From Candidatus Poribacteria bacterium (GTDB lineage Bacteria; Poribacteria; WGA-4E; WGA-3G), in assembly GCA_009835515.1 (NCBI GenBank), contig VXXH01000430.1, forward strand, positions 1 through 17,505: DNA of 17,505 nucleotides, given 5' to 3'. Below, piece after piece: positions 8,310-16,267 of this stretch. The position numbers and the translations under genes are program-made. The number at the start of each line of letters is the position of its first letter. The stretch's first letter is position 1. A model generated the notes under the pieces. The model was not told where the DNA came from and did not search any database. It saw only the letters and a list, made by a program, of their open reading frames with translations.

Positions 8310-9337
8310 CAGCTCAAGTCCTCCGCTCGCGTGTGAAAACTGTGGCGGTAGGGGCTAACTTTCAAACTAAGGTTATTGATAGCTGGTGTCGAGATGGTCT
8401 TTAAAGGAATGCCACCAACTTGAAAGGCATCTAATCCAGCGTGCCAATACGGTTCGTTGAGCAATGCCTTACCGACGCAATCCCCTCGCGCAGGCGAATA
8501 TCCTGCCACTAAAACATGCCCCACGATTTCATCATCACAGGTAATTTCCGCATCGGCGTTTACAGGGTCAGGCGTAGCAAAACAGGTGAGCCTACGTGTC
8601 CATCCAGAGTGTCGGAGTGTGTGTAGTGCTTCAGCACCGGGGTATGTGGTTTTCTGTGAGGACAACCGCCACTGCAGCTGCAACTCCAAAGGGGTGAGAT
8701 GATACTGACCTTCTCTATTGATATCGAAGAAGAAACTCTCTAATACACATTGGGCTCGGACGGACTCGTCGGCGCGTGCCATCTCGAATGCTGCACCCGT
8801 AGCAAGCAAATTTTCGACCCAACGCTCTTTTTGGTCGGTCGGCACCAATAGGTGATACCCATATTCCCCTGTCCTCCCGGCCCGAAACACAAACATTGCA
8901 TCCAAGACCAGCATCCCCAAATAGGGTAAACCGAGTATGTCGGGCCCGAATACTTCCGCACATAATTCCCATGCATAGGGACCATCAATTGTTAAGTTAT
9001 CGTACGACTCCCCGAGATCGACGATTGAAAAATCGGTAATACCGGTTGCGTGATAGGTAACCCAGTTGGCAATTTCATCAGCACCGGATCCATAGCCAAT
9101 CAGATAAGCATTCTCACCTTCTCGGCAAACATAGACATCGGCAAAAGGGATACCCGTATCGTCCAGCAGCAATGTGTGCTTCATCTGCCCATCTTGGAGA
9201 AAGATATCGCATGGACATACGGCATCAAGCGCATCAAAGGCTTGGCTGCCAGTCAACTGTAGGCAACGCAGCTCAGGTTCTTCAGCGAAAGCCACCGAGT
9301 TACGAATGGCGTGATAACTAACTTCAGCTTCCGTCAT
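8309..9337 (-). CDS. GcvT-like (aminomethyltransferase / YgfZ-fold) folate-binding-fold protein
   Basis: The protein has 342 residues from the ATG at 9337, which has GAGGAG (9345-9350) 7 bases upstream; the longer frame from 9469 adds 44 residues lying inside the ACP gene and was rejected. It matches GcvT along its length: LLLDDTGIPFADVYV (56-70, family GGxxDD region), GPYAWEL (~119-125), RAGRTGEYGYHLLVP (152-166, family R-G-YTGE-GFE), TPLELQLQW (~215-223), and a C-terminal barrel with VGHVLVAGYSPARG. In the GGxxDD site one of the two Asp is Ala and the other (Asp67) is kept. GcvT moves a one-carbon unit to tetrahydrofolate, but no other glycine-cleavage gene is present. In this setting it may transfer or remove a methyl group on the acyl product, or be non-catalytic. 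The assignment to the fold is firm; the reaction is unknown. Confidence 0.75.
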   Translation of the reverse strand: MTEAEVSYHAIRNSVAFAEEPELRCLQLTGSQAFDALDAVCPCDIFLQDGQMKHTLLLDDTGIPFADVYVCREGENAYLIGYGSGADEIANWVTYHATGITDFSIVDLGESYDNLTIDGPYAWELCAEVFGPDILGLPYLGMLVLDAMFVFRAGRTGEYGYHLLVPTDQKERWVENLLATGAAFEMARADESVRAQCVLESFFFDINREGQYHLTPLELQLQWRLSSQKTTYPGAEALHTLRHSGWTRRLTCFATPDPVNADAEITCDDEIVGHVLVAGYSPARGDCVGKALLNEPYWHAGLDAFQVGGIPLKTISTPAINNLSLKVSPYRHSFHTRAEDLS

Positions 9338-9626
9338 CAAGATTCTCCTCACTTTGACGCAGTACCACATCCACAAGGGAATTAATTGTGCGTAGGGCGA
9401 ACATGCTATCACCTTCCTCCAGTGAAATTCCGAATTCCGATTCCAAAGCCACAACGATCTCGACAGCATCTACGGAGTCAAGTCCGAGTCCGGTACCGAA
9501 AAGCGGTGTATCCGGGTCTAACTCTTCATAAGAACGATCAAGTTGCAGACCGGAAATTAACAGTTCAATTACACGATTGAGTGTATTTTCACGACGTTCA
9601 ATTTTTTCTTTTAGTTCAGGTCGCAT
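9324..9626 (-). CDS. Acyl carrier protein
   Basis: This 100-residue acidic helical protein is the carrier on which the acyl chain is built. LGLDSVDAVEIV (47-58) is the 4'-phosphopantetheine attachment motif, with Ser51 as the attachment site. It is somewhat longer than FabC/AcpP (about 78 residues) because of about 12 extra N-terminal residues and a C-terminal tail of acidic residues. The ATG at 9626 overlaps the end of the ketosynthase gene by 16 bases and is preceded by GGGAG about 8 bases upstream. The 3' end overlaps the GcvT-like gene by 14 bases. A phosphopantetheinyl transferase is not encoded in the window. Confidence 0.92.
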   Translation of the reverse strand: MRPELKEKIERRENTLNRVIELLISGLQLDRSYEELDPDTPLFGTGLGLDSVDAVEIVVALESEFGISLEEGDSMFALRTINSLVDVVLRQSEENLDDGS

Positions 9627-11539
9627 GCTTTGCTCCCAGTTTCCAGAATGACAGCGGCACCCGCAGATCCCTCACTTCGGTTACTAATAAGAAAGGGACC
9701 CTGTTCGCCTGCTTTTAAGGCATCCATAGCAGCGATAACTGCCCAAAGTCCAGCAACGGTAGGGGGTCCCAGAACAGCCATCAGCACAACCTCTTCGCGG
9801 TTGAGAGATGCTTGCGCCAATGCCCGTTCAGTCGCTAATTCACAATTTGTTGCGAGTGCCCATCCGGTTAGATTCATAGGAGCCGACGCTTCTCCCGCTT
9901 TGAGAAGAATGCTGGCAGCTCCATTTTTATAATTATCCGATGCGTCGGGTTCGTCAACTCCTGCAGCCAATAGGTGATTAACATCATCACGCCAGGCGAG
10001 GCGGTCCGCCGCTAAAATAAGAGCCGTAAGTCCACTCTCTACCCCGGTTGAGAGTGTCGCCGTGGGCCCTTTTAATCCAAAAAGTCTGCAACAAACGCCG
10101 GTCGCATAGTTACAGACCATTCGCGTGAAGGCTGAGGCGGAGAGATGCGGTAATCCACGCATCTGAACACTTTTATCAAAGGCTTTGACACTCTCTGGCG
10201 AGACGCGGGTCTGACCGACAAAAAGCCCAATCCCTTCGCAGTCTGGTGTTCGTGTCCGGACACCGGCATCTGCTAAGGCAGTACCGGTTGCACTGGCGAG
10301 AAGGCGTGCTGACATATCTATGCCTCGCAGTTCAGTGCGCGGCGCAAATTGGTTAACCTGCTGACCATCCTGAGCTACACCTGCGCCAACAAGGCTAATA
10401 GAACGCGGAACTTTTCTCTCGTCCCGTGGTGTCCCATCTGCTTGCCCGAAAACTAAGGCAGTGTTGACCCCGCCAAACGCCGCATTGGTACATACAGCGT
10501 GCCGTATCATATACGGTCTCGGTTTTGGTCTTGCAACGGGATCCGTCGGGGCATTGCGGCGGGGTTGCGTAACATTGATGGTCGGAGGTACAACTTTGTG
10601 CGCCATCGCCATTAAAGTTACTATCGCCTCAAGCGCGCCGGCAGCCCCTTGGGCGTGGCCGAGGAAACTCTTGCTTGAACTGACAGGTAATTGGTTAGCA
10701 AAATCACCGAAAACGCGCTGGATCGCACGCCACTCAGACGCATCATTCGCGGCTGTGCCTGTGCCGTGCGCATTGAGATAGTCAATCGCCTCAGGTTCAA
10801 GACCAGCATCTCTTACTGCGACAGCGAGGGCTTTCGCCATCCCTAAACCTGACGGGATAGGGGTTGTATCGTGGTAAGCATCGGCAGAAAACCCATATCC
10901 CATGAATTCTGCTAACGGCATCGCGTCTCGTTCCTTCGCGGAGCGTTCAGATTCAAGAAGCATAAACGCAGCCCCTTCACCAAGGGTGGTTCCCATATTC
11001 GTGCTGAAGGGCGCGCAAGGATGTTTAGAGAGCAATCCGAGACTGTGAAAGCCAGCGAAAACTTCTGCACTGAGAATATCTACACCCCCTGCAAGCGCAG
11101 ACGGAACAACACCTCGTCGCACGAGATCTGCAGCGAAGCCTATCGCATGCGCGGACGATGCACACGCGGTTGAGAGGGTGATAGCGGGTTCTCCAAGTTT
11201 CAGGGCTTTCGAGAGATCGGTGGTTACGCTGTGTAGATCTCTCCCCAGCAATCCGTTACAGGTCCCAAGCACCAAAGCAACTCGATCCCTATTGCCAATT
11301 TTGGCATTTTGGAGAGCCTCATTAGCTGCAGCACACCCGTAAGCCAAGAGACGTTGTGCTTCAGTATCGCAGCAATTGTCCGAAGACACCATCGCCCCCA
11401 ACTCGGTATCAAACGTACCAACGTTAAAGCGATGGATGGGTGCAATACCGCTATGACCTTGCTCTATAGCATCCCAAAGTGTTTCAATGTTTTCACCCAA
11501 GGCACAGCGTGCCCCGAGCCCAGTAACAATGATTTTCAT
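9611..11539 (-). CDS. Fused ketosynthase / degenerate ketosynthase (chain-length-factor-like)
   Basis: The protein has 642 residues in two parts. Residues 1-365 form a FabF-type ketosynthase with the full triad: Cys126 (STACASSA), His258 (NAHGTGT) and His295 (KSFLGHAQGAAG, with Lys290). It should perform decarboxylative condensation of malonyl-ACP with the growing chain. Residues ~380-642 are a second, shorter ketosynthase-like domain: GLKGPTATLSTGVESG (488-503) aligns with the active-site loop but has Val500 in place of Cys, the two His motifs are missing, and the tail (LISNRSEGSAGAAVILE) resembles a KS C-terminus. It looks like a KS N-terminal-like domain acting as a chain-length factor or structural partner. 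The ATG overlaps the lipoprotein A stop (ATGA). A decayed copy of this gene's first ~118 bases lies at 12749-12865. Confidence 0.85.
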   Translation of the reverse strand: MKIIVTGLGARCALGENIETLWDAIEQGHSGIAPIHRFNVGTFDTELGAMVSSDNCCDTEAQRLLAYGCAAANEALQNAKIGNRDRVALVLGTCNGLLGRDLHSVTTDLSKALKLGEPAITLSTACASSAHAIGFAADLVRRGVVPSALAGGVDILSAEVFAGFHSLGLLSKHPCAPFSTNMGTTLGEGAAFMLLESERSAKERDAMPLAEFMGYGFSADAYHDTTPIPSGLGMAKALAVAVRDAGLEPEAIDYLNAHGTGTAANDASEWRAIQRVFGDFANQLPVSSSKSFLGHAQGAAGALEAIVTLMAMAHKVVPPTINVTQPRRNAPTDPVARPKPRPYMIRHAVCTNAAFGGVNTALVFGQADGTPRDERKVPRSISLVGAGVAQDGQQVNQFAPRTELRGIDMSARLLASATGTALADAGVRTRTPDCEGIGLFVGQTRVSPESVKAFDKSVQMRGLPHLSASAFTRMVCNYATGVCCRLFGLKGPTATLSTGVESGLTALILAADRLAWRDDVNHLLAAGVDEPDASDNYKNGAASILLKAGEASAPMNLTGWALATNCELATERALAQASLNREEVVLMAVLGPPTVAGLWAVIAAMDALKAGEQGPFLISNRSEGSAGAAVILETGSKACDLN

Positions 11540-12705
11540 GGACCATCAAATATATCTATAATCCCTCCGAGGAGGATAATACAACAACTAAACATCCCAA
11601 ATAACACAGCTCCGATGGTTATAAGCGCTCCAACGTGGCCCACTCCGGTATCCATGTCTCCACCACCAATTGCGATGAGTCCCAAACCGCCCACAAAGAC
11701 TACACCACTAATCCCAAGCATAAATAAACCTGTTCTGTACCAACCATCGCTTGGCTCGCTACCACTTTGTCTTGCTATATTTTCCGTTTTCGGCAATTGT
11801 TGTGGTTCGCGTTGCTCTTGGCTGGCATCATCTGGCGAATTTTCGTCGTTTATACCTTCATTTGTCACCAGTTGATAGCCAATAGGAATATCTTCAAGGT
11901 CCTGCCTTTGCCAATACCGCGCCGCGTTTTCTGCTTCCTTAATCAGGGCTTTAAAAGCTGACTGCCCTATGCGCGCCGCCATAAATCGCTGCGTTTCAGC
12001 AGCGGAACCTGATACGACTGTAAGTTTTTCGCACTTGGCGACATATTCGTTAATAAACATGTCTGAGGAGTGCTTCAAACGATCGATGATATGTTGACCT
12101 ATCACATGCAGCTGCTTTCGGCGACGGTTAGACGCCCCGACAGCAGCTGCTTCAAGGTCCATTGCCTCAAGCGTTTGGTCACCGAGCGTGGGATTCTCAC
12201 GGAGAGCTGATTGAATATCGGCTCGCGCAGTCGGAGACAGCGACTTCATCTGATTCACTGTCCCCTGAACGGCTGCGTCCATCTCCGGAGCAGAGTAGTG
12301 AAGCCTTTTCTGCATCCCTGGATGCACCTGGCCTGCTACCGATAAATCACCGAAGTTGCCAACGAGTAGGAGAGAGCGCATACTTTGACGGAACAGCTGC
12401 GCGTCTTTTTTACCCATCGGTTTCTGTTGAAGTTTACTGATAGCATGTCCTCCGTCTGGGTTTTCCACAATGCGATTCATTGCTGCATCCGAAGCAATTA
12501 GAAAACGATCCATCTCCAAAGGCGTAACATTGGGCCAACTTGGAGCAATCACTTGGCTGATCCCTGCGCAACCGGTAACACCAGTCGCCAGTGCCCCTAT
12601 ACTTCCAATTAAGAAATCTCTTCTTTTCATTATATGCCTCGCTGTTGAGTCATGTGTGTTGCGATTGCACACCAACTCCAGTTGATTGTCCGAAAATCGA
12701 AAACA
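11422..12705 (-). repeat. Tandem duplication, copy A (lipoprotein A plus intact KS 5' end)
   Basis: This is the downstream copy of a unit of about 1.32 kb. It contains a degenerate trace of the DUF1702-like 3' end (about 12631-12705), the whole lipoprotein A gene, and the first 118 bases of the intact ketosynthase gene. The start-to-start distance of the two lipoprotein genes is 1320 bases. The upstream boundary is approximate. Confidence 0.75.
11536..12630 (-). CDS. Tat-exported lipoprotein A with C-terminal membrane segments (uncharacterised)
   Basis: The protein has 364 residues from the ATG at 12630 (GAGG about 8 bases upstream); the longer frame from 12675 would hide the signal. MKRRDFLIGSIGALATG carries a twin-arginine motif, followed by VTGC with Cys21 as a plausible lipidation site. 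A helical soluble region (~35-270) includes LLLVGNFGDLSVAGQVHPG and a conserved ASNRRR stretch. A low-complexity polar linker rich in Glu, Gln and Pro follows, then about two hydrophobic segments in the last ~68 residues. I do not recognise the family. It is paralogous to the protein at 12862-13950, about 70% identical by eye over the soluble part. Its position directly before the ketosynthase, with ATGA overlap, suggests a role in the envelope step of the pathway, for example holding or delivering the lipid product. Confidence 0.7.
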   Translation of the reverse strand: MKRRDFLIGSIGALATGVTGCAGISQVIAPSWPNVTPLEMDRFLIASDAAMNRIVENPDGGHAISKLQQKPMGKKDAQLFRQSMRSLLLVGNFGDLSVAGQVHPGMQKRLHYSAPEMDAAVQGTVNQMKSLSPTARADIQSALRENPTLGDQTLEAMDLEAAAVGASNRRRKQLHVIGQHIIDRLKHSSDMFINEYVAKCEKLTVVSGSAAETQRFMAARIGQSAFKALIKEAENAARYWQRQDLEDIPIGYQLVTNEGINDENSPDDASQEQREPQQLPKTENIARQSGSEPSDGWYRTGLFMLGISGVVFVGGLGLIAIGGGDMDTGVGHVGALITIGAVLFGMFSCCIILLGGIIDIFDGP

Positions 12706-12748
12706 TAATGTTGTTGGTAACTATACTCTCTGATTGATAAAATCCAAG

Positions 12749-12865
12749 CGTTAAAGCGATTGATGGGTGCAATACCGCTGTTGCCTTGTTCTATGGCATG
12801 CCAGAGTATTTCAACATTTTCGCCCAAGGCGCAATGTGCCTGAGACCAGTGACAAGGACTTTCAT
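12749..12865 (-). pseudogene. Remnant of ketosynthase gene 5' end, left by tandem duplication
   Basis: The minus-strand sequence from the ATG at 12865-12863 matches the first 118 bases of the ketosynthase gene (11539-11422) over 117 bases. A one-base deletion near codon 9 shifts the frame, after which the frame GENVEILWHAIEQGNSGIAP aligns with the KS residues GENIETLWDAIEQGHSGIAP. Similarity stops abruptly after the codons for RFN. Its ATG overlaps the lipoprotein B stop codon (ATGA), exactly as the intact KS start overlaps the lipoprotein A stop. The remaining bases to 12630 are non-coding, with weak similarity to the 3' end of the DUF1702-like gene. Confidence 0.88.
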
Positions 12866-13950
12866 GGGCTATGACCTATTCCGATGAGAAACATGGCAAG
12901 GCCCGCCAATGTAAGTATAGGTCCAACAGTTAGTCCAGGTATTGTTCCCAAAAGTGCCAGACCGTTGCTATCAATCTCAAAGCTTCCAGCAGCCATCATT
13001 AACACGCCGACCCCAGTGGTTACAACACCAATGCCAAGCGTCCGGAGACCAGTTCTGTACCAGTAATTGCTCGCACCACTACTACCTTGCGGGGCTATAT
13101 CTTCTTTTTTCGATAACTCTTGTGGTTGAGGTTTCTCCTGGTGAGCGTTGTCGGATTTACTATTATCGTTTGTATCCTCTTGCACCACCAATTGATAGCC
13201 AATCGGAATATCCTCAATATGCTGCCTTTGCCAGTATTGAGCTGCATTTTCCGCTTCCCGAACCTGTGCCTTAAAAACTGCTTCCCCCATGCGCGCTGCC
13301 ATGAATCGCTGCGTTTCAGCAACAGAACCCGGCGTAACCGTTAGTTTTTCGCATTTTCTGACATATTCATTGATAAACATGTCCGAGGAATGCTTCAAAC
13401 GCTTGACGATGTGCTTGCCCATCACATGTAATTGCATCCGGCGGCGGTTAGATGCGCCAACGGCAGCCGCTTCAAGGTCAATCGTCTCAAGCACATGATC
13501 ACCGAGCGTAGCGTCCTTACGAAGGGCGGACTGTATATCCGCGCGCGCTGTTGGCGACAGTAATTTCATCTGATTCATTGTGTCCTCAACCGCTGCGTCC
13601 ATCTCCGGCGCAGAGTAGTGAAGCCGTTTCTGGACACCCGGATGTACTTGACCGGCTACCGATAAATCACCGAAATTACCGACGAGTAAAAGAGAACGCA
13701 TACCTTGGCGAAAGAACTGCGCGTCTTTTTCGCTGGGAGGCTGCCCTTGAAATTCACTGAGAAAACGTCCTCCTTCCCGATTCTCTGTAATTTGATTCAT
13801 GGAACCATCCAGACTTGTCAAAAAACGATTCATCTGCAAAGGTGTAATATTGGGCCAATTCGGAGCAATCACCTGACCAATGCCTGTGCAACCAGTAACA
13901 CCAGCAGCCAATGCCCCCATACCACTCATCAAGAAATCTCTTCTTTTCAC
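12862..13950 (-). CDS. Tat-exported lipoprotein B with C-terminal membrane segments (uncharacterised)
   Basis: The protein has 362 residues from a GTG at 13950 with GGAGGA (13957-13962) 6 bases upstream; the GTG overlaps the DUF1702-like stop (GTGA). An ATG at 13983 is possible but lacks a good ribosome site and would spoil the signal. KRRDFLMSGMGALAAG is a twin-arginine signal and VTGC puts the lipidation Cys at residue 21. The layout copies lipoprotein A: helical domain with LLLVGNFGDLSVAGQVHPG and ASNRRR, polar linker, and hydrophobic segments near the C-terminus. The signal, central and linker-adjacent regions are most conserved between the copies, while the C-terminal membrane part has diverged most. 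The family is unrecognised. Retention of two open copies after a duplication whose junction has decayed argues that both are selected. Confidence 0.7.
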   Translation of the reverse strand: MKRRDFLMSGMGALAAGVTGCTGIGQVIAPNWPNITPLQMNRFLTSLDGSMNQITENREGGRFLSEFQGQPPSEKDAQFFRQGMRSLLLVGNFGDLSVAGQVHPGVQKRLHYSAPEMDAAVEDTMNQMKLLSPTARADIQSALRKDATLGDHVLETIDLEAAAVGASNRRRMQLHVMGKHIVKRLKHSSDMFINEYVRKCEKLTVTPGSVAETQRFMAARMGEAVFKAQVREAENAAQYWQRQHIEDIPIGYQLVVQEDTNDNSKSDNAHQEKPQPQELSKKEDIAPQGSSGASNYWYRTGLRTLGIGVVTTGVGVLMMAAGSFEIDSNGLALLGTIPGLTVGPILTLAGLAMFLIGIGHSP

Positions 13951-14726
13951 AATATTTCCTCCGTTTGTTGTGCAAGTGTGCACAGCAATTGTGTACCGGT
14001 CTCTAATCCTGCCGAGAAATGCGATTCAAAGTTTCCAGCGGCTTCACTCATCTGTGTTGCCGCAAGTGTTGCGTTACCAGTAAAAGCACAAGCAGTGCCG
14101 ACACCACGCCAAAGTTGTTTGCGTCGGGCCGGTAAAAATCTGTCAATCGTGTGGACAATAGGTTCAACGCGACCGATATGAACAAACCACAATGCCCGTC
14201 CGAGACCAATATCATAGAAAGTGCTTAATTCGCCTGTGTTCATAGGAAATCCTCTGCCTGTGAACCGCTCGGAATGGAAGAATCCTTGGTGAAAGCCGTA
14301 ACCGTCTACAACTGCGGACATATAATGTGAGCCTAACGCTGTCGGTGTCCAGTCAAGCGATTTGCCCAAACGCGCACTTGCCCATCCGACACCAATCGCA
14401 ACAAGTGTCTGTTCTTCAGCAGATCTACCATCAAATAAGACACAGAGCCTGCTATGGGGTACTGGGCTTAATTCATCCATTAAGGTAAGTGCCATAGCCA
14501 TACCTTCAATTGCGAAACCACGTCCTTGAAACGGCATAACCTGCAAAAGTTGAGGCAGGGCTTCCGGTGGCACCTTCAGTGCTTCACTGAATCCACGCAA
14601 AAAGTATGCACGTGCATCCGATACCCGCTCATATATTTTTGGATGGACATCAATAGGCGAAGGTTGTGGTATATCACGGAATAATCGAGATAACCGCACC
14701 CGTACGCGATCAGCGTGTGTACTCAC
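13947..14726 (-). CDS. DUF1702-like protein
   Basis: This 259-residue soluble protein starts at GTG 14726, whose bases overlap the stop of the flavoprotein gene (GTGA); AGAGGA lies about 9 bases upstream. Features resembling DUF1702 as I remember it are FLRGF (~38), GRGFAIEGMAMAL (~68-80), GVGWASARLG (~117-126), a SHYM then DGYGFHQGFF run (~138-152), and a C-terminal region with GRALWF and WRGVGTA. DUF1702 proteins have no established reaction; I recall them as neighbours of polyketide clusters, including enediyne loci. Here the gene sits between a halogenase-like flavoprotein and the lipoproteins. The family name rests on pattern memory rather than a search. Its last few dozen bases appear to have been caught in the lipoprotein duplication. 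Confidence 0.6.
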   Translation of the reverse strand: MSTHADRVRVRLSRLFRDIPQPSPIDVHPKIYERVSDARAYFLRGFSEALKVPPEALPQLLQVMPFQGRGFAIEGMAMALTLMDELSPVPHSRLCVLFDGRSAEEQTLVAIGVGWASARLGKSLDWTPTALGSHYMSAVVDGYGFHQGFFHSERFTGRGFPMNTGELSTFYDIGLGRALWFVHIGRVEPIVHTIDRFLPARRKQLWRGVGTACAFTGNATLAATQMSEAAGNFESHFSAGLETGTQLLCTLAQQTEEIL

Positions 14727-16267
14727 CTTACAATTTCCTCTATCGTGTTACTAAAGGATTCTAAAATTTTTATGTTTTCTTCTAACCGAACCTTGAGCAC
14801 ATCAGCAGCTTCCAAACGGTCTTCACTGGACAAATAGAGCGACTGAACAGCTTCAACACAGGCTTGATCAATAAAGTGCCCAGCGTAAGAACTTCTTGGT
14901 GCTTCATACCGTTTGAAACGATGTATCATCCGTTGTTGCAGGCTCTCCAATAAGGCATTTTCCTTTTTAATCATCTGGTGAAACCCAGGGTCACAGAAAC
15001 GATCGTTACAGAAAAGTAAGACATTGTAGGCAAAGTAAACTGCGGTGTCCCACGCTACTTTCTGTAGCATAGCACCCGGGTTATCCATCAACATGTAATT
15101 TCCGTGATACAATCCAAAATACTGTCGGTACATACCATTAAGCAACTCCTCACCAAATCTGGAAAGAATTGCGAATCGGAGTCGATCTTCGGCGTGATCT
15201 GCCGCAATCATCTGTGTGATGAGGGTGTTCCCCACAGCGATGAAATCTCCACCCGGTGAATAGAGGGCATCCACAAAAAAGGCAGATTCACCGCAGAGTG
15301 CCCAACGATCCACCGAGAGCGTCCGCCGACTGAGATAAGACCTCGCTTTCATGGCGTGGAAATCAAGATGTTCAAAGGAAGAAACAACTTTAGCCAATTG
15401 AGGTTCCCGGGGTTTGAGCCAAGTCAACACCTTTTCAAATCGGTTGAATTGCTCAAGGGCGTGCTGGTTAGGATCTGCCATAATCCCGACACTCGTGGCT
15501 CCACTTGGCAGCGGAATCAGCCAGATCCAGTAGCCGTCTCCCATTAAATGGTTCGTGCTAAGCCAACGCAGCCCTGGGCGTGTTCTCCTATGATACGCTG
15601 CATCCTCGGTCCAATGATCTGGATCAATTCGTCCAGCAAGCCGAAACCAGGCAGCATTGACCGCATGCGCTTGCGTCTGTCTGAGTTTCAAACGACGCGC
15701 GAGGAACCCCGCACGACCGGTTGCGTCAATAACCCAACGAGCGTTAATCTTCAAATCGGAAGTGCTTGCGTCAGCAACAAGTTCATGCGGATCACCAAAA
15801 TTCAAACGCTTAACTTTGCAGGCTTCTAAGACTTCTACATCGGTTTCACGACAGCGTTTCAAGAGATAGTTCTCCAAGCGACCCCGGTCAACGTTGTATG
15901 TCGGCAGATGGATTCCGGGAAGGTTCATCTTTGGTTTAGTGGGCATATCTTCTGGAATTCTGAGCAGACCATATTCCGGACGGCACCCCAGATCCCTGTT
16001 GTCCGAGTTGCTCATAAAAAAACGCAACCCAAACTTGGGCAGATGTGACGCAAGCAGATGATCGCCTAATCCCAGCGTTTCTCGGAGATACCAAGAAGAG
16101 ACCTCGACCATTGACTCGCCAACCTTGAAAGTTGTTTCAGGCACAGGGTATCGGTGCCGCTCAAGCACCGTCACACTAAGTGTAGGGAGAGTTTGCCGCA
16201 GCTGAAGTGCCAAAGTCAGCCCTGCAAGACCGCCGCCAATAATCACTACATCGGAATAGCGCGTCAT
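14723..16267 (-). CDS. FAD-dependent halogenase-like oxidoreductase
   Basis: This 514-residue soluble flavoprotein has VVIIGGGLAGLTLA (7-20) as dinucleotide-binding fold, FKVGESMVE (47-55), DATGRAGFLARR (181-192) and CGESAFFVDALYSPGGD (325-341) as the later FAD motif. Two features of flavin-dependent halogenases are visible: WIWLIP (247-252) fits the WxWxIP motif, and Lys78 in LPKFGLRFF lies where halogenases carry the essential Lys. A helical C-terminal part (~365-514) is also typical of the tryptophan-halogenase-like family. Many relatives of this family in fatty acid or polyene clusters are hydroxylases or dehydrogenases, so chlorination is not proven. The substrate is likely ACP-bound. 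No flavin reductase is visible. The ATG overlaps the FabZ-like stop (ATGA). Confidence 0.75.
   Translation of the reverse strand: MTRYSDVVIIGGGLAGLTLALQLRQTLPTLSVTVLERHRYPVPETTFKVGESMVEVSSWYLRETLGLGDHLLASHLPKFGLRFFMSNSDNRDLGCRPEYGLLRIPEDMPTKPKMNLPGIHLPTYNVDRGRLENYLLKRCRETDVEVLEACKVKRLNFGDPHELVADASTSDLKINARWVIDATGRAGFLARRLKLRQTQAHAVNAAWFRLAGRIDPDHWTEDAAYHRRTRPGLRWLSTNHLMGDGYWIWLIPLPSGATSVGIMADPNQHALEQFNRFEKVLTWLKPREPQLAKVVSSFEHLDFHAMKARSYLSRRTLSVDRWALCGESAFFVDALYSPGGDFIAVGNTLITQMIAADHAEDRLRFAILSRFGEELLNGMYRQYFGLYHGNYMLMDNPGAMLQKVAWDTAVYFAYNVLLFCNDRFCDPGFHQMIKKENALLESLQQRMIHRFKRYEAPRSSYAGHFIDQACVEAVQSLYLSSEDRLEAADVLKVRLEENIKILESFSNTIEEIVR

Larger units (their letters stand above)
12749..14030 (-). 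repeat. Tandem duplication, copy B (lipoprotein B plus decayed KS 5' end)
   Basis: This is the upstream copy of the unit. It contains the functional 3' end of the DUF1702-like gene, the whole lipoprotein B gene and the decayed 117-base ketosynthase start. The boundary at 12749 is sharp; the one near 14030 is estimated from a gapped by-eye alignment. Confidence 0.72.

Noticed and set aside
8715..8988. Two minus-strand open frames within the GcvT-like gene
   Set aside because: They are other-frame shadows of the GcvT-like gene, with no independent support.
12630..12827. Open frame of 65 codons with a KS-like N-terminus
   Set aside because: It starts in the middle of the KS remnant after a frameshift and runs into non-coding junction sequence; it is part of the pseudogene, not a gene.
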